From: Branchiostoma floridae
Lineage: Eukaryota > Chordata > Leptocardii > Amphioxiformes > Branchiostomatidae
Direction: 5' to 3'
Length of the DNA stretch: 64,000 nucleotides
Assembly: GCF_000003815.2 (NCBI RefSeq)
Contig: NC_049995.1
Coordinates: 7,540,325 to 7,604,324 of the forward strand
Within the stretch, counting starts at the first letter, position 1. Every line of letters begins with the position of its first letter. The notes beneath the pieces were generated by a model. That model was given only the letters and a program-made list of their open reading frames with translations. It made no database searches and was not told the DNA's origin. The translations under genes were made by a program, and so were the position numbers. Below are positions 25,337 through 34,987 of this stretch, piece after piece.

Positions 25337-26160
25337 TTAAAAATGTAGGCTTCTCATTGGTTTATTTGGCATTCCAACTTTCTCATTTAGATTGCTTCAT
25401 ATTGGACTTCTCACCATGCAATGCTGTCATTGGCTGATTCAAGTCCTAAACTCTCTGTGATTGGCTACTTTGAAAGTGTTGGCTAAAGACATTCCAAGTA
25501 GAAAAAGAACATTTCTAGCCTATGCTCTATATGAGAGGATAAATACTTGATTTTCCTGATTGTAAATTTTGGATAATTTATATATTAGGTATCTATTTAT
25601 ATTTTCAATAATCCTTTGCACTTTATATAAAGTACATAGATTAGAAGCTCTTCTTGTAGAAATTTTTTGTTTAATAATGTCCATGTTGAAAGCTGTTATT
25701 TTTACACTTCTCGGTTTGCATTCCAAATACTGTCACAGCAATGTCTAAATCATGCCTGAAGTCACTGACTGGGTAGGTTTTTAAGTTGTATAGTAAAGAT
25801 GTCACCACTTGTTTTGTGTGTATATAGACAAAGTGTGTTTGCAAATATATGTACTATACAAAATTAAAGCAAGTGCAGTCATATATGATGAAGAAGAATG
25901 GAAAAATATTACACCTTCAAGATATTTTTTGAAGGGACAAGATTTAATGTTGATGTATGTCTCTACATGTTGGTCAGACATATTGAAGGAGGATGAAATT
26001 GAAAGAAGAATAGTATACATTCAAATATCAGATAAAGATATGTCATGCACATTGTAAAAAGGGTTTGTGCCTGTCATTTATGACTTAAAAGTCGTCAATT
26101 GTAGATAGAGGGACTGGTGTTTTTGGCTATGAAATAAAAGCACTTGAATACATAATACAC
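25337..26160 (+). other. WDR35 3' UTR with poly(A) signal
   Basis: Downstream of the WDR35 stop there is AT-rich sequence without a long frame, ending at a canonical AATAAA at 26133-26138. From about 25620 on this sequence is duplicated at about 33790-34740, where the same signal recurs at 34720-34725. Calling this the UTR is inference from position and signal; transcript data would fix the end. Confidence 0.55.
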
Positions 26161-26322
26161 GTACTACCATCTCATTTCTTACCCTTGCCAAGAAGGTTAT
26201 GTTTGTGTCTGCATGTATTTGTGGGTGTATTTGTGGACAGTACAAATTTGGATGGATCCATATGATATTTGGTATGTCTGAATATCGTTGAGGAGGTTCA
26301 TCAGTCACGTATGTATACAGTT

Positions 26323-26469
26323 ACAATCGATTTTCTTCCAACCGTTGACTGTTTTAAAGGTAGAGTACGTACCTCCAAATGTTCTCTCGCGAGATCGAGA
26401 CTAGGCCATTCTCCGTGACCAAGATGTACTGACACATTTAAAACAGTCACTGTTGGAAGAAAATTGATA
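26323..26469. mobile_element. Hairpin (foldback) element
   Basis: ATCGATTTTCTTCCAACCGT, continuing TGACTGTTTTAAA, is repeated inverted as TTTAAAACAGTCACTGTTGG and on to AAGAAAATTGAT, with a ~75-base loop. The corresponding place in duplication copy 2 lacks it, so it probably inserted after the duplication. It lies just beyond the 3' end of LRAT-like copy 1. Confidence 0.65.
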
Positions 26470-26511
26470 GGAACAGTCGGTATGTCTAAAAGGTTTAGGG
26501 GCATACACCTC

Positions 26512-27346
26512 TTATCTGTCGGGGTGTACACCTCTCAACGGTTTCTCATACCTAAGGTTCACAATGGCATCCTTCCTATCCCCTACAGTCTCACCAATAT
26601 GGAGCTCGGCCAGCTCCACTAAGGTTTGCAGTGGGAAGACCAGTCTGGTGCTGTCATACATGTTGTTTATCCTGACTGTGTGCTGACCAATCACAGCCTT
26701 CAGTAAACCTTTCTTCACTTGGTATTGGATGTTACTGTCCTTCTCATTGGTTCCTGCTGCAGAAGTTGCAGTGCTCTGCACTTCACTGTCACCTCCAGGT
26801 GCATGTGTTGTGTTCTGATTGGCTGAAGATGCTGTGTCCTGATTGGTTGAGTGTTGATCAGGTGATGGCCCGGTATAGACGACCTCTGCGTGCCCAAGGT
26901 AGAGAGCCCAGCTGGTGTGGTCATCGTTCTCCAGGATTTCAATCAAATCTCCAACCTACATGTAAATGAAACAAAAAATTTTATAGGTGCAGGTTTTTTT
27001 TAACCTGGTGAACATCGTTTGTAAAGGAGAGCAGTATCACATATCATACTACCATTTTCATGTGACATGGAAGAACAGCAATTACTGAACACCATACTAG
27101 AGCTAACATACTTTGAATATCGCTTTTGAAGCAAGTTCCCATGATAAGTATTTTTCATAGTAGTCAGGCTTGTTGAGGCCATTTATTTTGATTTTAAAAA
27201 TGCTTTGAAAGCATACTGTTAAGTGTAGCAGAAACATCAACAAGATGATGGTGGCCACCTAAACATGAAGACGAAGAAGTAATGACCTGAAAGTTCAGAG
27301 ACGTCCAAGACTCTGGTGGGCCCTTCCACTCTGATGTAAGAGCCAT
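26512..27346 (-). CDS. LRAT/PLAAT-like domain protein, catalytic residues lost (copy 1)
   Basis: Two coding exons: 27287-27346 (ATG at 27346-27344, 20 residues MALTSEWKGPPESWTSLNFQ) and 26512-26955, joined in phase to give about 167 residues. The second exon opens VGDLIEI, then SWALYLGHAEVVY and, after a Ser/Thr/Gln-rich insert of ~50 residues, VKKGLLKAVIG, VRINNMYD and NLRYE. This is the order of the LRAT/NlpC-P60 domain of PLAAT (HRASLS) phospholipase/acyltransferases. In active members the sequences are HWA, VVH and NCEHF. Here they read SWA, VVY and RKDAIV, and the whole protein has no cysteine, so thiol catalysis is impossible. A binding or scaffold role is inferred. A GTATGAG just before RYE could be a splice donor, so the C-terminus is uncertain. 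Confidence 0.75.
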
Positions 27347-27949
27347 CTGGGAACATGTAACAAGCAACAAACAGATAAGCAAACAGCCACAACAATATTC
27401 AGTAACTTATAAGTCCATATTTGCTTTCTACATGTTTCCTTTACAACCCACTAGTAGGCTTTTGGGTGGTTTCAGAGGACGCAATATACAGCTTCAGTCT
27501 ATTATGATACATGCTTGTTTCACCGATATGGTTGAACTAGAACAAAACAATAGTTCGGAGACCTCCATGAAATAGTCTGATTATGTAAATGATTGCAACA
27601 TTTACATAATCGTATTTAGAGAACTTACACTGGTCACAATGTTAATTGTGCAATCATTTACCATTTAGAAGAATCATAGCACTTTTACATTAACTATGCA
27701 AATTAGGGATGTATTTGCATAATCGATTTCTGTTAATGTACCACCAGCCACAAACTACATATAGTGGATCTTTGGGCCCCCCCGGGGATCAAAGTTGTTA
27801 ATTGGATGCAGTCGCTCTCAGGGTCTAACCCACACGTGGGATCCCCACTCACTCCCGCCATCAGATCTTAGGGAGCAGGCTGCATCAGAGAGTCCCCGCA
27901 AATTCTTCTCCGTCACCTCCGTTCTTCCCTTCCTCCTTCCACCTTAATC

Positions 27950-28978
27950 ATGGGGAGGACCCCGAAAAGAGTGAAGAAGTGCTCTGGTTGTGGCGAGCCG
28001 CTGTCTTGTCACAAGGCGGGCCAATACGGCAAGCACTGCCAGGGGGTTGACAAGGATCCGCCGGCAGACAAGCAGCCCATCGAGCTCGAGGACCCCAACC
28101 CTAAGTCTGCGATGGACGTCCTGGAACAGCGCAAGGCTGAGTTGGAGAAGGCCATCGCGGAAGCGGAGCTTAGAAACGAGGTGGCAGCTCTTGAGAAGAG
28201 ACTAGGGGCTCTGAAATCAAGCGGTCCAACCCCCCCGTCAGGCGAGGCGAAGCAGACCGGCCCCAAAGTATCCACGTCGGCGGAGGATGCGGCTACGCTC
28301 GGCGCGGCTCTCCACCTGGGCCCCGGCGACCTGACACTAGACCACCTACGAATGAACAAGGAGCTCGTCACAAGGGTGAACGAGAACTACCCAGACCTCG
28401 AGTTCGTCACCCCGGACAGCAAAAAGGCTCCCGCTAAAGGTAAGACAAAGCTTTTGTCTCCCGAGAACTTTGTCTTCAACAGTCAGTCCGCAGAGGCCCC
28501 GAAGTATGAAGACCTCTCGGCCGAGGAGTTCCTCAGCGGCAGCATGGGGTTACTCCTGTCGCCCAACCTCCCGACTTGGGAAGCCAGGGGACGAATGGCC
28601 CTTCTTCAGTTCGCCTGCCACCGGCTGGCACGTTATCGCTGGCCGGTCGTCAGGGCCTTTCACCACGCGGCTATCAACCAGGCCCTCCGCGACCCCACGA
28701 AGTGGAACAACGACTGGACGGAACTCAAGGACTACTATTTTGACGGCGACCCCGACAACCTCAAGGGCAACAACAACACCACGGGTAAGCCGAAGACAAC
28801 CGTCAGGACCTGTTACAAGTACAACAAAGGGGAGTGTTCTTCCACCTCGTGCCGTTACGCCCACTACTGCTCGTACTGCTTGGACACTACGGGACAAAAG
28901 TATAAACATGCCGAGTCCACCTGTCGACGACGTGGTGAGAAAACCACGACCAAGAAAGAGGACAGTACTAAAGACTGA
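27950..28978 (+). CDS. DIRS-like element ORF1, Gag-like protein
   Basis: The 342-residue frame starts at an ATG after the leader. It has an N-terminal Cys/His cluster (CSGCGEPLSCH), an acidic/coiled-coil stretch at about residues 55-90 (EQRKAELEKAIAEAELRNEV), and a C-terminal CCCH-like finger (CYKYNKGECSSTSCRYAH) followed by CSYC, then a basic tail. Such Gag-like proteins bind element RNA. The frame is intact from ATG to TGA. Confidence 0.8.
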   Translation: MGRTPKRVKKCSGCGEPLSCHKAGQYGKHCQGVDKDPPADKQPIELEDPNPKSAMDVLEQRKAELEKAIAEAELRNEVAALEKRLGALKSSGPTPPSGEAKQTGPKVSTSAEDAATLGAALHLGPGDLTLDHLRMNKELVTRVNENYPDLEFVTPDSKKAPAKGKTKLLSPENFVFNSQSAEAPKYEDLSAEEFLSGSMGLLLSPNLPTWEARGRMALLQFACHRLARYRWPVVRAFHHAAINQALRDPTKWNNDWTELKDYYFDGDPDNLKGNNNTTGKPKTTVRTCYKYNKGECSSTSCRYAHYCSYCLDTTGQKYKHAESTCRRRGEKTTTKKEDSTKD

Positions 28979-29041
28979 CTAACTCTCCGTAACACGGACT
29001 GCCCTGAGGTATGTGAAAACCTTGACATTGGACCATCTACC

Positions 29042-31675
29042 GTGAATGACCGCCCGTTCCTTCAGACTTTTAGTCATAGTATTCGTATCGATACTAGTAC
29101 TTTCCCCTGCCAAGAGGGGCCCGACTCTGACATCTTTCCATGTCTTAATGTTATTGATTTCCCCTGCCAAGAGGGGCCTCATGTTGATTTAACTAGTGCT
29201 CCTCACCAGGAGGATATTTTATCGCACGTCTCTCATCCTGAGAGAAGTTTGTCACATGCGTACGAGCGCTATGCTCCTGATGATGATGTTGTTGTTATAA
29301 TTGACGTTCCCTGCCAAGAGGGATCAGATTTTGATTTCATTGATATCCCTCGCAGAGAGGGCACGATGTCTTGTGTTTCTCCGCGTGAGAGTACTTCAAG
29401 TAATTTGCCACATGTGTACGGGCCGGGTAGTGTTGTTTCGGACGTCTGTTTTCACACGTCAAATGTCCCTATGTTGGAGCGACTGGCCCCCTCCGGTAGT
29501 ACTGTTGTATATGTCCCCCGACACGAGGGTTTCTCACCGCATGTAACCATATTTGAACGACAGGCCCCTGGCGCCTCTCATACTTTGTCATGTATTCCTT
29601 CACGATCTAGCCATTATGATGTTGATGATATTGATGTACCTTGCCGAGAGTGTAGCTCGACCACCGTAGTTGCGTCTCAGAACTCTTGCGATTATTATGA
29701 TGTTAGCTCTAGCATTGCGGGTACGAATCGGTCGGGTGATGTGATCCCCATCTCTCCCTTCTGTTTGGACTTGCCACCAGCGGCTAAAACTTCCCAGATG
29801 TCGGGGTCCGTCACCAGGCCCGTTCTTCAGTGCCCTGGTGTGTTGTCAGATGATTGCGATCAGCGCGATTACCCTTCCAGTGTTTATTCGGTCGACTCAG
29901 CGGTCGGCCCCCCAGGCCCTGACAGTGTCCTGTCTCCGGTCCCTGTCGAGGGGCCCATCAATCGTTTGAGGAACGCCATGACGCCCCGTCCTCCCAGCCT
30001 CTCCGATTTCCAGCGCTGGCATAACACGGTGCATGCCTCCGGCCTGCCCAACTTCAGAGGCTGCCGCCTCCCAGTACCCACCAAGCTGAACGTCCCCGCG
30101 TGGCGCCATTATCTCGTGGACTACACAGATAAGGATCTCTGCGACTTGATCGAATTTGGTTTCCCTGTGAACTACTCCGGTCCGCGTCAACCAGATGTCC
30201 CTCTCACAAATCACGCGTCATCTCTGCGCTACCGTGATCATGTTAATGACTATATAAGCAAGGAACTTCGACTCGGGGCCACCATAGGTCCATTACCTAC
30301 AGACTTCTTCAACCCGCCTTTAATTTGTAGCCCATTACAGACTGTCCCAAAGAAAGATTCCAGTAGCAGGCGGATAGTGGTGGACTTCAGCTTTCCCGAG
30401 TTCACGTCAGTCAACGCTGGAATCTCCACGGACACTTATCTCGGCGAGCGCGTGCGCTTACGTTACCCGTCTGTAGATGACTTGACTGCCTTAGTTGCGC
30501 GGCTCGGCCCCGGCTGTCTACTGTACAAAAGTGACCTTAGCCGGGCATACCGTCAACTTTACGTGGATCCTGCTGACTACCATCTTCTCGGTTTTCAGTG
30601 GGAGGGGAGTCGTTTCGCTGACGTCACCGTACCCTTCGGGATTCGTACGGGCTCCCATCTCTGTCAGCGCGTTACGGACGCGGTACGCTTCATCTATGGC
30701 ACCTACGACTACACTTGCGTCAACTACCTGGACGATTTGGGCGGTGCGGATACACCGGCGCGCGCTCCTGACGCATTCGCGTGCCTGGGTCGACTCTTAC
30801 TGGAATTGGGTTTGGATGAGGCGGCAGGCAAGGCCGTCCCGCCCACCACGCGTCTCGTCTTCCTCGGGAAGATTATCGACTCCGTGCGCATGACGATTGA
30901 GGTCACACCTGAGCGTCTGACTGACACTTTGACGGAATTACGCGGTTGGAGCCACAAAGTCGGAGCGCGACGTCGAGACGTTGAGTCCCTGCTCGGTAAA
31001 TTACAGTTCATCGCTTCCTGTGTGCGCCCGGGTAGGCTATTCATCTCGCGCATGTTACTGTTTCTGCGCCGTTTTCCGGACAGACACACATGCATGCCCC
31101 TCGACGAGGAATTTCGCAAAGATCTGGCCTGGTGGGTCACCTTCCTCCCTACGTACAACGGGATCTCTCTCATCCCCCAGTCCGGGTGGACCAAAGCGGA
31201 CGCAGTCTTCAGTTCCGATGCTTGCCTGACGGGCTGTGGGGGCTTCTTGGAATCGTCAGGAGAATACTTCCACGCGGTCTTTCCTGCCTTCATCCTCGAG
31301 CAGGACCCTTGTATCAACAGCCTGGAACTACTCACGATCCTGGTTTGCGTTCGCCTGTGGGGTCAACACTGGTTGGGAATGCGCATCGTGGTTCTGTGCG
31401 ACAACGAGGCTTCCGTCACAGTACTCAACTCCGGTCGCAGTCGATCGCCGTTCTTACAGTCGTGCCTACGCAACCTGTGGCTCTGCGCCGCGAAGGGGCA
31501 ATTCGAACTGCGCGCCGTGCACCTGCCGGGCATTGACAACAGGTTGGCCGACCATCTCAGCCGTTGGAACACGTCTCCGTCACATCGCCAGGCCTTTCTC
31601 CGTCTGACGGATGGCATATGCGTCAGTGAAGTCCCCGTCACCCCCTCGAACTTTGAGTTGCTAACGCATCTGTGA
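29042..31675 (+). CDS. DIRS-like element ORF2, reverse transcriptase-RNase H
   Basis: The 877-codon frame is uninterrupted but opens at a GTG in the track frame, without a nearby in-frame ATG; initiation may depend on readthrough, frameshift or reinitiation after ORF1. Residues 1-300 hold a degenerate repeat centred on PCQEG (about seven occurrences, e.g. FPCQEGP, VPCQEGS, IPRREGT). Reverse transcriptase follows with YLDD at about residues 560-563. RNase H spans about 715-850 with SSDA, NSLELL, CDNE and DHLSR. The intact frame suggests a rather young copy. Confidence 0.85.
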   Translation: MNDRPFLQTFSHSIRIDTSTFPCQEGPDSDIFPCLNVIDFPCQEGPHVDLTSAPHQEDILSHVSHPERSLSHAYERYAPDDDVVVIIDVPCQEGSDFDFIDIPRREGTMSCVSPRESTSSNLPHVYGPGSVVSDVCFHTSNVPMLERLAPSGSTVVYVPRHEGFSPHVTIFERQAPGASHTLSCIPSRSSHYDVDDIDVPCRECSSTTVVASQNSCDYYDVSSSIAGTNRSGDVIPISPFCLDLPPAAKTSQMSGSVTRPVLQCPGVLSDDCDQRDYPSSVYSVDSAVGPPGPDSVLSPVPVEGPINRLRNAMTPRPPSLSDFQRWHNTVHASGLPNFRGCRLPVPTKLNVPAWRHYLVDYTDKDLCDLIEFGFPVNYSGPRQPDVPLTNHASSLRYRDHVNDYISKELRLGATIGPLPTDFFNPPLICSPLQTVPKKDSSSRRIVVDFSFPEFTSVNAGISTDTYLGERVRLRYPSVDDLTALVARLGPGCLLYKSDLSRAYRQLYVDPADYHLLGFQWEGSRFADVTVPFGIRTGSHLCQRVTDAVRFIYGTYDYTCVNYLDDLGGADTPARAPDAFACLGRLLLELGLDEAAGKAVPPTTRLVFLGKIIDSVRMTIEVTPERLTDTLTELRGWSHKVGARRRDVESLLGKLQFIASCVRPGRLFISRMLLFLRRFPDRHTCMPLDEEFRKDLAWWVTFLPTYNGISLIPQSGWTKADAVFSSDACLTGCGGFLESSGEYFHAVFPAFILEQDPCINSLELLTILVCVRLWGQHWLGMRIVVLCDNEASVTVLNSGRSRSPFLQSCLRNLWLCAAKGQFELRAVHLPGIDNRLADHLSRWNTSPSHRQAFLRLTDGICVSEVPVTPSNFELLTHL

Positions 31676-32099
31676 TTTTTTCAGGTCCTGCGTCTCAACT
31701 GTGTCTCCTGGACCGACAAGTGGCCGCCTCCAAAAGGTCAGCTTTCGCCACCGGGACATACAACAATCTTCGGACGCAGTGGCGCTCCTTCCTCCTGTTC
31801 TGCGAGTATTTCGGCCTCCCGGCTCTTCCCACGGACGTACCCACCCTAGCCAGGTATGCGCAGTTCCTTTCCAGGTCATGCAAAAGCCCGGACACCATCA
31901 AAATCTACGTCCACGGCGTCCGGCAGCTGCACTTGTTTCACGGCCTGACCGCGCCTCCGGCGAACGCCTTCGATCTTAAACTCGTTCTCACCTCCCTCTC
32001 CAGGCACTCCGCGCACGTCAGCCAGCAAAAGTTGCCTATCACGCCTTCGATTCTACTACGCCTCAGGTCTCTGTTGGATCTACGGCGCCCACTCCACGC
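31672..32099 (+). pseudogene. DIRS-like element ORF3, tyrosine recombinase N-terminal remnant
   Basis: The frame overlaps the end of ORF2 and encodes about 142 residues with the SAM-like core-binding half of a tyrosine recombinase (SFLLFCEYFGLPALPTDVPT, YVHGVRQLH). It breaks off at 32099, where MITE sequence resumes. The catalytic half (Arg...His-x-x-Arg...Tyr) is absent, so this copy cannot integrate on its own. The ORF runs 31 bases into the flanking MITE before a stop. Confidence 0.8.
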
Positions 32100-32838
32100 A
32101 TTTAGAAGAATCATAGCACTTTTACATTAACTATGCAAATTAGGGATGTATTTGCATAATCGATTTCTGTTAATGTACCACCAGCCACAAACTACATATA
32201 TGACAGGTATTTGAGTCCTACAATGGCAAACACTACAAATATAGATTTCCCTAACTAGTTATGCAAATTAAGTGCCATTTTGCATAATTTGCACTTGATT
32301 ACGTACATGTCTGTCTAAGCTACCTACATACCAAATATCATCTAAATTTGTCATTCCCTTGTCCAGTTATCCTCCTAAGAAGATTTTGAGAAAAACGTAG
32401 CTACAGTTCTAGAGCAACCTGCTAGGGGACCCAAACATATGCTACATATTCCTTACGTCACAAGCTATCTGCCATAAAAAAATCAAGACCATAGCACATC
32501 CAGGTCAAAAGATGCAAAAAAAACGGAATTTCTGCTGCAGTACCAAGGTCACATACTAGGGGGCCCCAAATTGACCTTGACCTTCTTCTTTCCAACACCT
32601 ACCCACATACCAAATATCATGGCAATCCATCTAGAGGTTCTTGAGTTATGCTGACCACAAATATCCGGAAACAGAAACAGACACACAGACACGCCCAAAA
32701 CTATATCTCCATTTTTCATGGAGATAATGATAGACATATCCGTTACATTGCTGGTAAAGTTTGTACATTACACTGTCATGTAACGTTACCCACAACACTC
32801 TGGAGGGTGAAAACAACACCACAGGTATATGTAGATGT

Positions 32839-33262
32839 ACTACAGTCAAACCTGCCCAAGATGTCACCCGTTGGACCGGGCAAAACCGGTCGATTTGGTC
32901 AGGTTTAAATAAAGTCAGGTGGTCTGTTAGAAGAGTATCGACTTACAACATGCCCGATGCATAGTTTACGCACGGGCATCCTCCGCCATCTTTATTTTGA
33001 CATAAGATCGTAAAGACTGTAAAATCCGACGCAAACTGGCCAAATTCGGCACAAAATTGCGCTAACGTTAGTTATTGTTTGAAATTGATGACCCTTGAGG
33101 ATTTGAAAATGACGCGGTCTTTATGGGCAGGGATTTAGTCCCAATTTCTGGCGGTCGCGTTGGCCAGGTGTTCGTTGTGAAGAGGTGGCTTAATGCTTAC
33201 GTCAATCAATGGGCCAGGTGGTCGCTAAGAAGAGGTGGTCGCTTTGGCAGGTTTGACATGTA
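32839..33262. mobile_element. MITE with CAGTCAAACCTGCC termini
   Basis: The left end TACAGTCAAACCTGCC is mirrored by GGCAGGTTTGACATGTA at the right, consistent with a TA target duplication. The interior repeats GGTGGTCGCT-type phrases. The matching site in duplication copy 2 (about 36320) lacks it. Fragments with related wording (CCAAACCTGCACAAGTGACC) occur at 57380 and 5190-5290. Confidence 0.7.
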
Positions 33263-33280
33263 GGTTATTAGAAAACCTAC

Positions 33281-33376
33281 CTGAAGGCTGCATGTTGCTC
33301 TGGTACAGTTGTGTTTTGTTCCTTATTGTTCTTTCAGTTCACACTAGGTCCAGTGTTTACAGTAGCAATGACGTCA
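33281..33376 (-). promoter_or_regulatory. Putative 5' non-coding exon and CRE of LRAT-like copy 1
   Basis: On the minus strand a perfect CRE palindrome TGACGTCA (33369-33376) is followed by about 90 bases conserved with copy 2. These end in a strong donor, CTTCAG|GTAGGTT, with GT at 33280-33279. The first coding exon at 27346 starts right after CAG, so this would be a 5' UTR exon. If so, the DIRS/MITE insertions lengthened its intron from about 0.7 to 5.9 kb. Promoter and exon status are inference from conservation and splice signals. Confidence 0.5.
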
Positions 33377-33630
33377 TGTTTACCATGGTGATGACATCGT
33401 TACGGCAGGTGAAGGACCTCTCATGGACTTTGACCCTTCTGACTAGTGTATCAGTGGGCGGGGTTTACAATGTTAGAACAGTTACTAATACTACACACCA
33501 TCATAGCCTAATGTACAGTACAAATTACTCCCTGAATATTAGCATGATTCAAAGCTCATCTGTGTTGGTATAATCCACATTGAAGTTTTTATGTAACTGT
33601 CCTTCAACACAAAAGAATTCTCACCTTAAA

Positions 33631-33666
33631 TTTTCGGTCGCTCTTTGATCCGTTGACCTTCGTCAG
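33631..33666 (-). ncRNA. Hammerhead-like motif (putative)
   Basis: On the minus strand CTGACGA is followed by a GGTC/GACC helix with a loop and then GAAAA, i.e. the invariant core residues of a hammerhead ribozyme. Flanking TCAC/GTGA and GAAT/ATTC segments could form stem I. Activity is not shown. Confidence 0.35.
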
Positions 33667-33892
33667 GAGTGATTCAATTACTCTGAGCACGTGACTTAGA
33701 GACAGGTGACTCGAGTAACGACCAACCAACACCTAACAGAGACTGGCCGATACCGCCTACCAGGCATCTATAATTCGTTACTCGATTAGTAAGTCTTCTT
33801 GTAGAATATTTGTTTAAAGCAAGGACATTGTAATGTCCATGTTGTTATTTCTACACTTTTGCATGCAAAATACTTCAAAATACTGTCATACT

Positions 33893-34322
33893 CAGGGGCG
33901 GCGCTCTGGAACTCCCTATCGTCCCAATTAAGATCGGCGAGAACACTATCACAGTTTAAACGTTTATATGATCAGGACTAACGTACTCTGAATGCATATG
34001 ATAATGGTCTGAAATGTAATCCGTCATGTCTTTTTCTGTTCACATTGGTATACAAATTCCTATTACTTTTTTTTATTTCACTTATGATTTGGAGTTATAG
34101 TAGGATTAACGTTGTACAATTGATTTGCCTTATCTTGTCTTAGTTAAGTAGCGTTATTCTTTGTCGATTCTTGCTAAGTTACCATTTATTTAATTTTACA
34201 CTGTCATTGATTATTGTTATGTATGTACGGGGTTTCCCCCCAGGGATCTTTGAAAAACGCCGGCCAGGCGACATGTACCCCTGGATAAATAAATAAACAA
34301 ACAAACAAACAAACAAACAAAC
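33893..34322 (+). mobile_element. LINE 3' end with (CAAA)n tail
   Basis: It opens with a coding remnant (LWNSL, LRSARTLSQFKRLYDQD then stop) typical of the C-terminus of non-LTR ORF2. A 3' UTR follows, then GGATAAATAAAT and a run of CAAA units ending at 34322. Duplication copy 1 lacks it (continuous CTGTCACAGCAATGTCT at about 25730), so it inserted after the duplication. Confidence 0.75.
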
Positions 34323-34987
34323 AGGAATGTCTCACTCTGAATCATGTATGAAGTCAATAACTGGGTATGTTTTTTTAAGTTTTATAGTTATAGAAAGATG
34401 TCACCACTTGTTATGTGTGTATAATGTACAGTGTGTTTGCAGATATGTATAGTACAAAATATAATAAGTGCAGTCATATAAGATGAAGGATAATGGAAGA
34501 ATCTAAGACCAGAAGATATTTTTGAAATGACAAGATGTAATGTTGGTGTAACGTTATATGTTACTGCGATGATGTTGATCAAGCATTCCTGAAATGGAAT
34601 TGAAAGAACAACCACACAAATATCAGATAAAGCATGAACATTGTAAAAAGGGTTGTTGTCATATTTGAGGTGAAAATCATTAACTGTAGATAAAGTGACA
34701 CTGGCGTTTTAGGCTATGAAATAAAAGCACTTGAACATACACATTATACTAATGCCTCATTTCTTACCCTTGCCAAGAAAGTTATATTTGCAGGTTACCT
34801 TTGCGCCTGTATGTATTTGTGGACAGTACATGCCTTTTGTATAACTCATATTTGGATGGATCCATATGATATTTGGTATGTCCTTTGGTGTCAGCAAAGG
34901 ACGACTTTCATTATGGACCTCTTAATTGATTTTTATGATACTGCACTCTTTATTTCTCATTCTATTTCGAACAATTTTCAAGATTTG

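Larger units (their letters stand above)
27764..32099 (+). mobile_element. DIRS-like tyrosine-recombinase retrotransposon, 3'-truncated
   Basis: The 4,336-bp insert sits inside the family F MITE. Order: 186-base leader, Gag-like ORF1, RT-RNase H ORF2, and the N-terminal part of a tyrosine-recombinase ORF3. There is no DDE integrase, protease or LTR, which is the DIRS/Ngaro layout. No methyltransferase domain was recognised before the break. A perfect 101-bp direct repeat flanks it (27663-27763 and 32100-32200). The repeat is host MITE sequence, present once in the intact MITE copy, so it is a duplication made at insertion and not an element terminus. Confidence 0.85.
27553..32727 (+). mobile_element. 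MITE family F, interrupted by DIRS-like element
   Basis: The left part 27553-27763 and right part 32201-32727 together match the intact copy at 46531-47296. The termini carry inverted repeats built on TCTCCATGAAA / TTTCATGGAGA. Empty-site comparison with duplication copy 2 (TATGGTTGAATTGTAACAGA near 36190) shows it inserted after the duplication, next to AACAATA / AATGATA. A 211-base reversed fragment of the family lies at 42710-42921. Confidence 0.8.

Noticed and set aside
28009-28909. Antisense and alternative-frame ORFs of 70-170 residues over the DIRS-like ORF1
   Set aside because: They are GC-rich shadows of the real frame (Arg/Ser- or Val-rich, no motif).
30724-31335. 203-residue minus-strand ORF
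   Set aside because: Antisense shadow of the RT-RNase H frame, which carries the recognisable active-site motifs.
27950-32099. Endogenous retrovirus
   Set aside because: No LTRs, protease, DDE integrase or envelope; the recombinase is of tyrosine type, so this is a DIRS-like retrotransposon.
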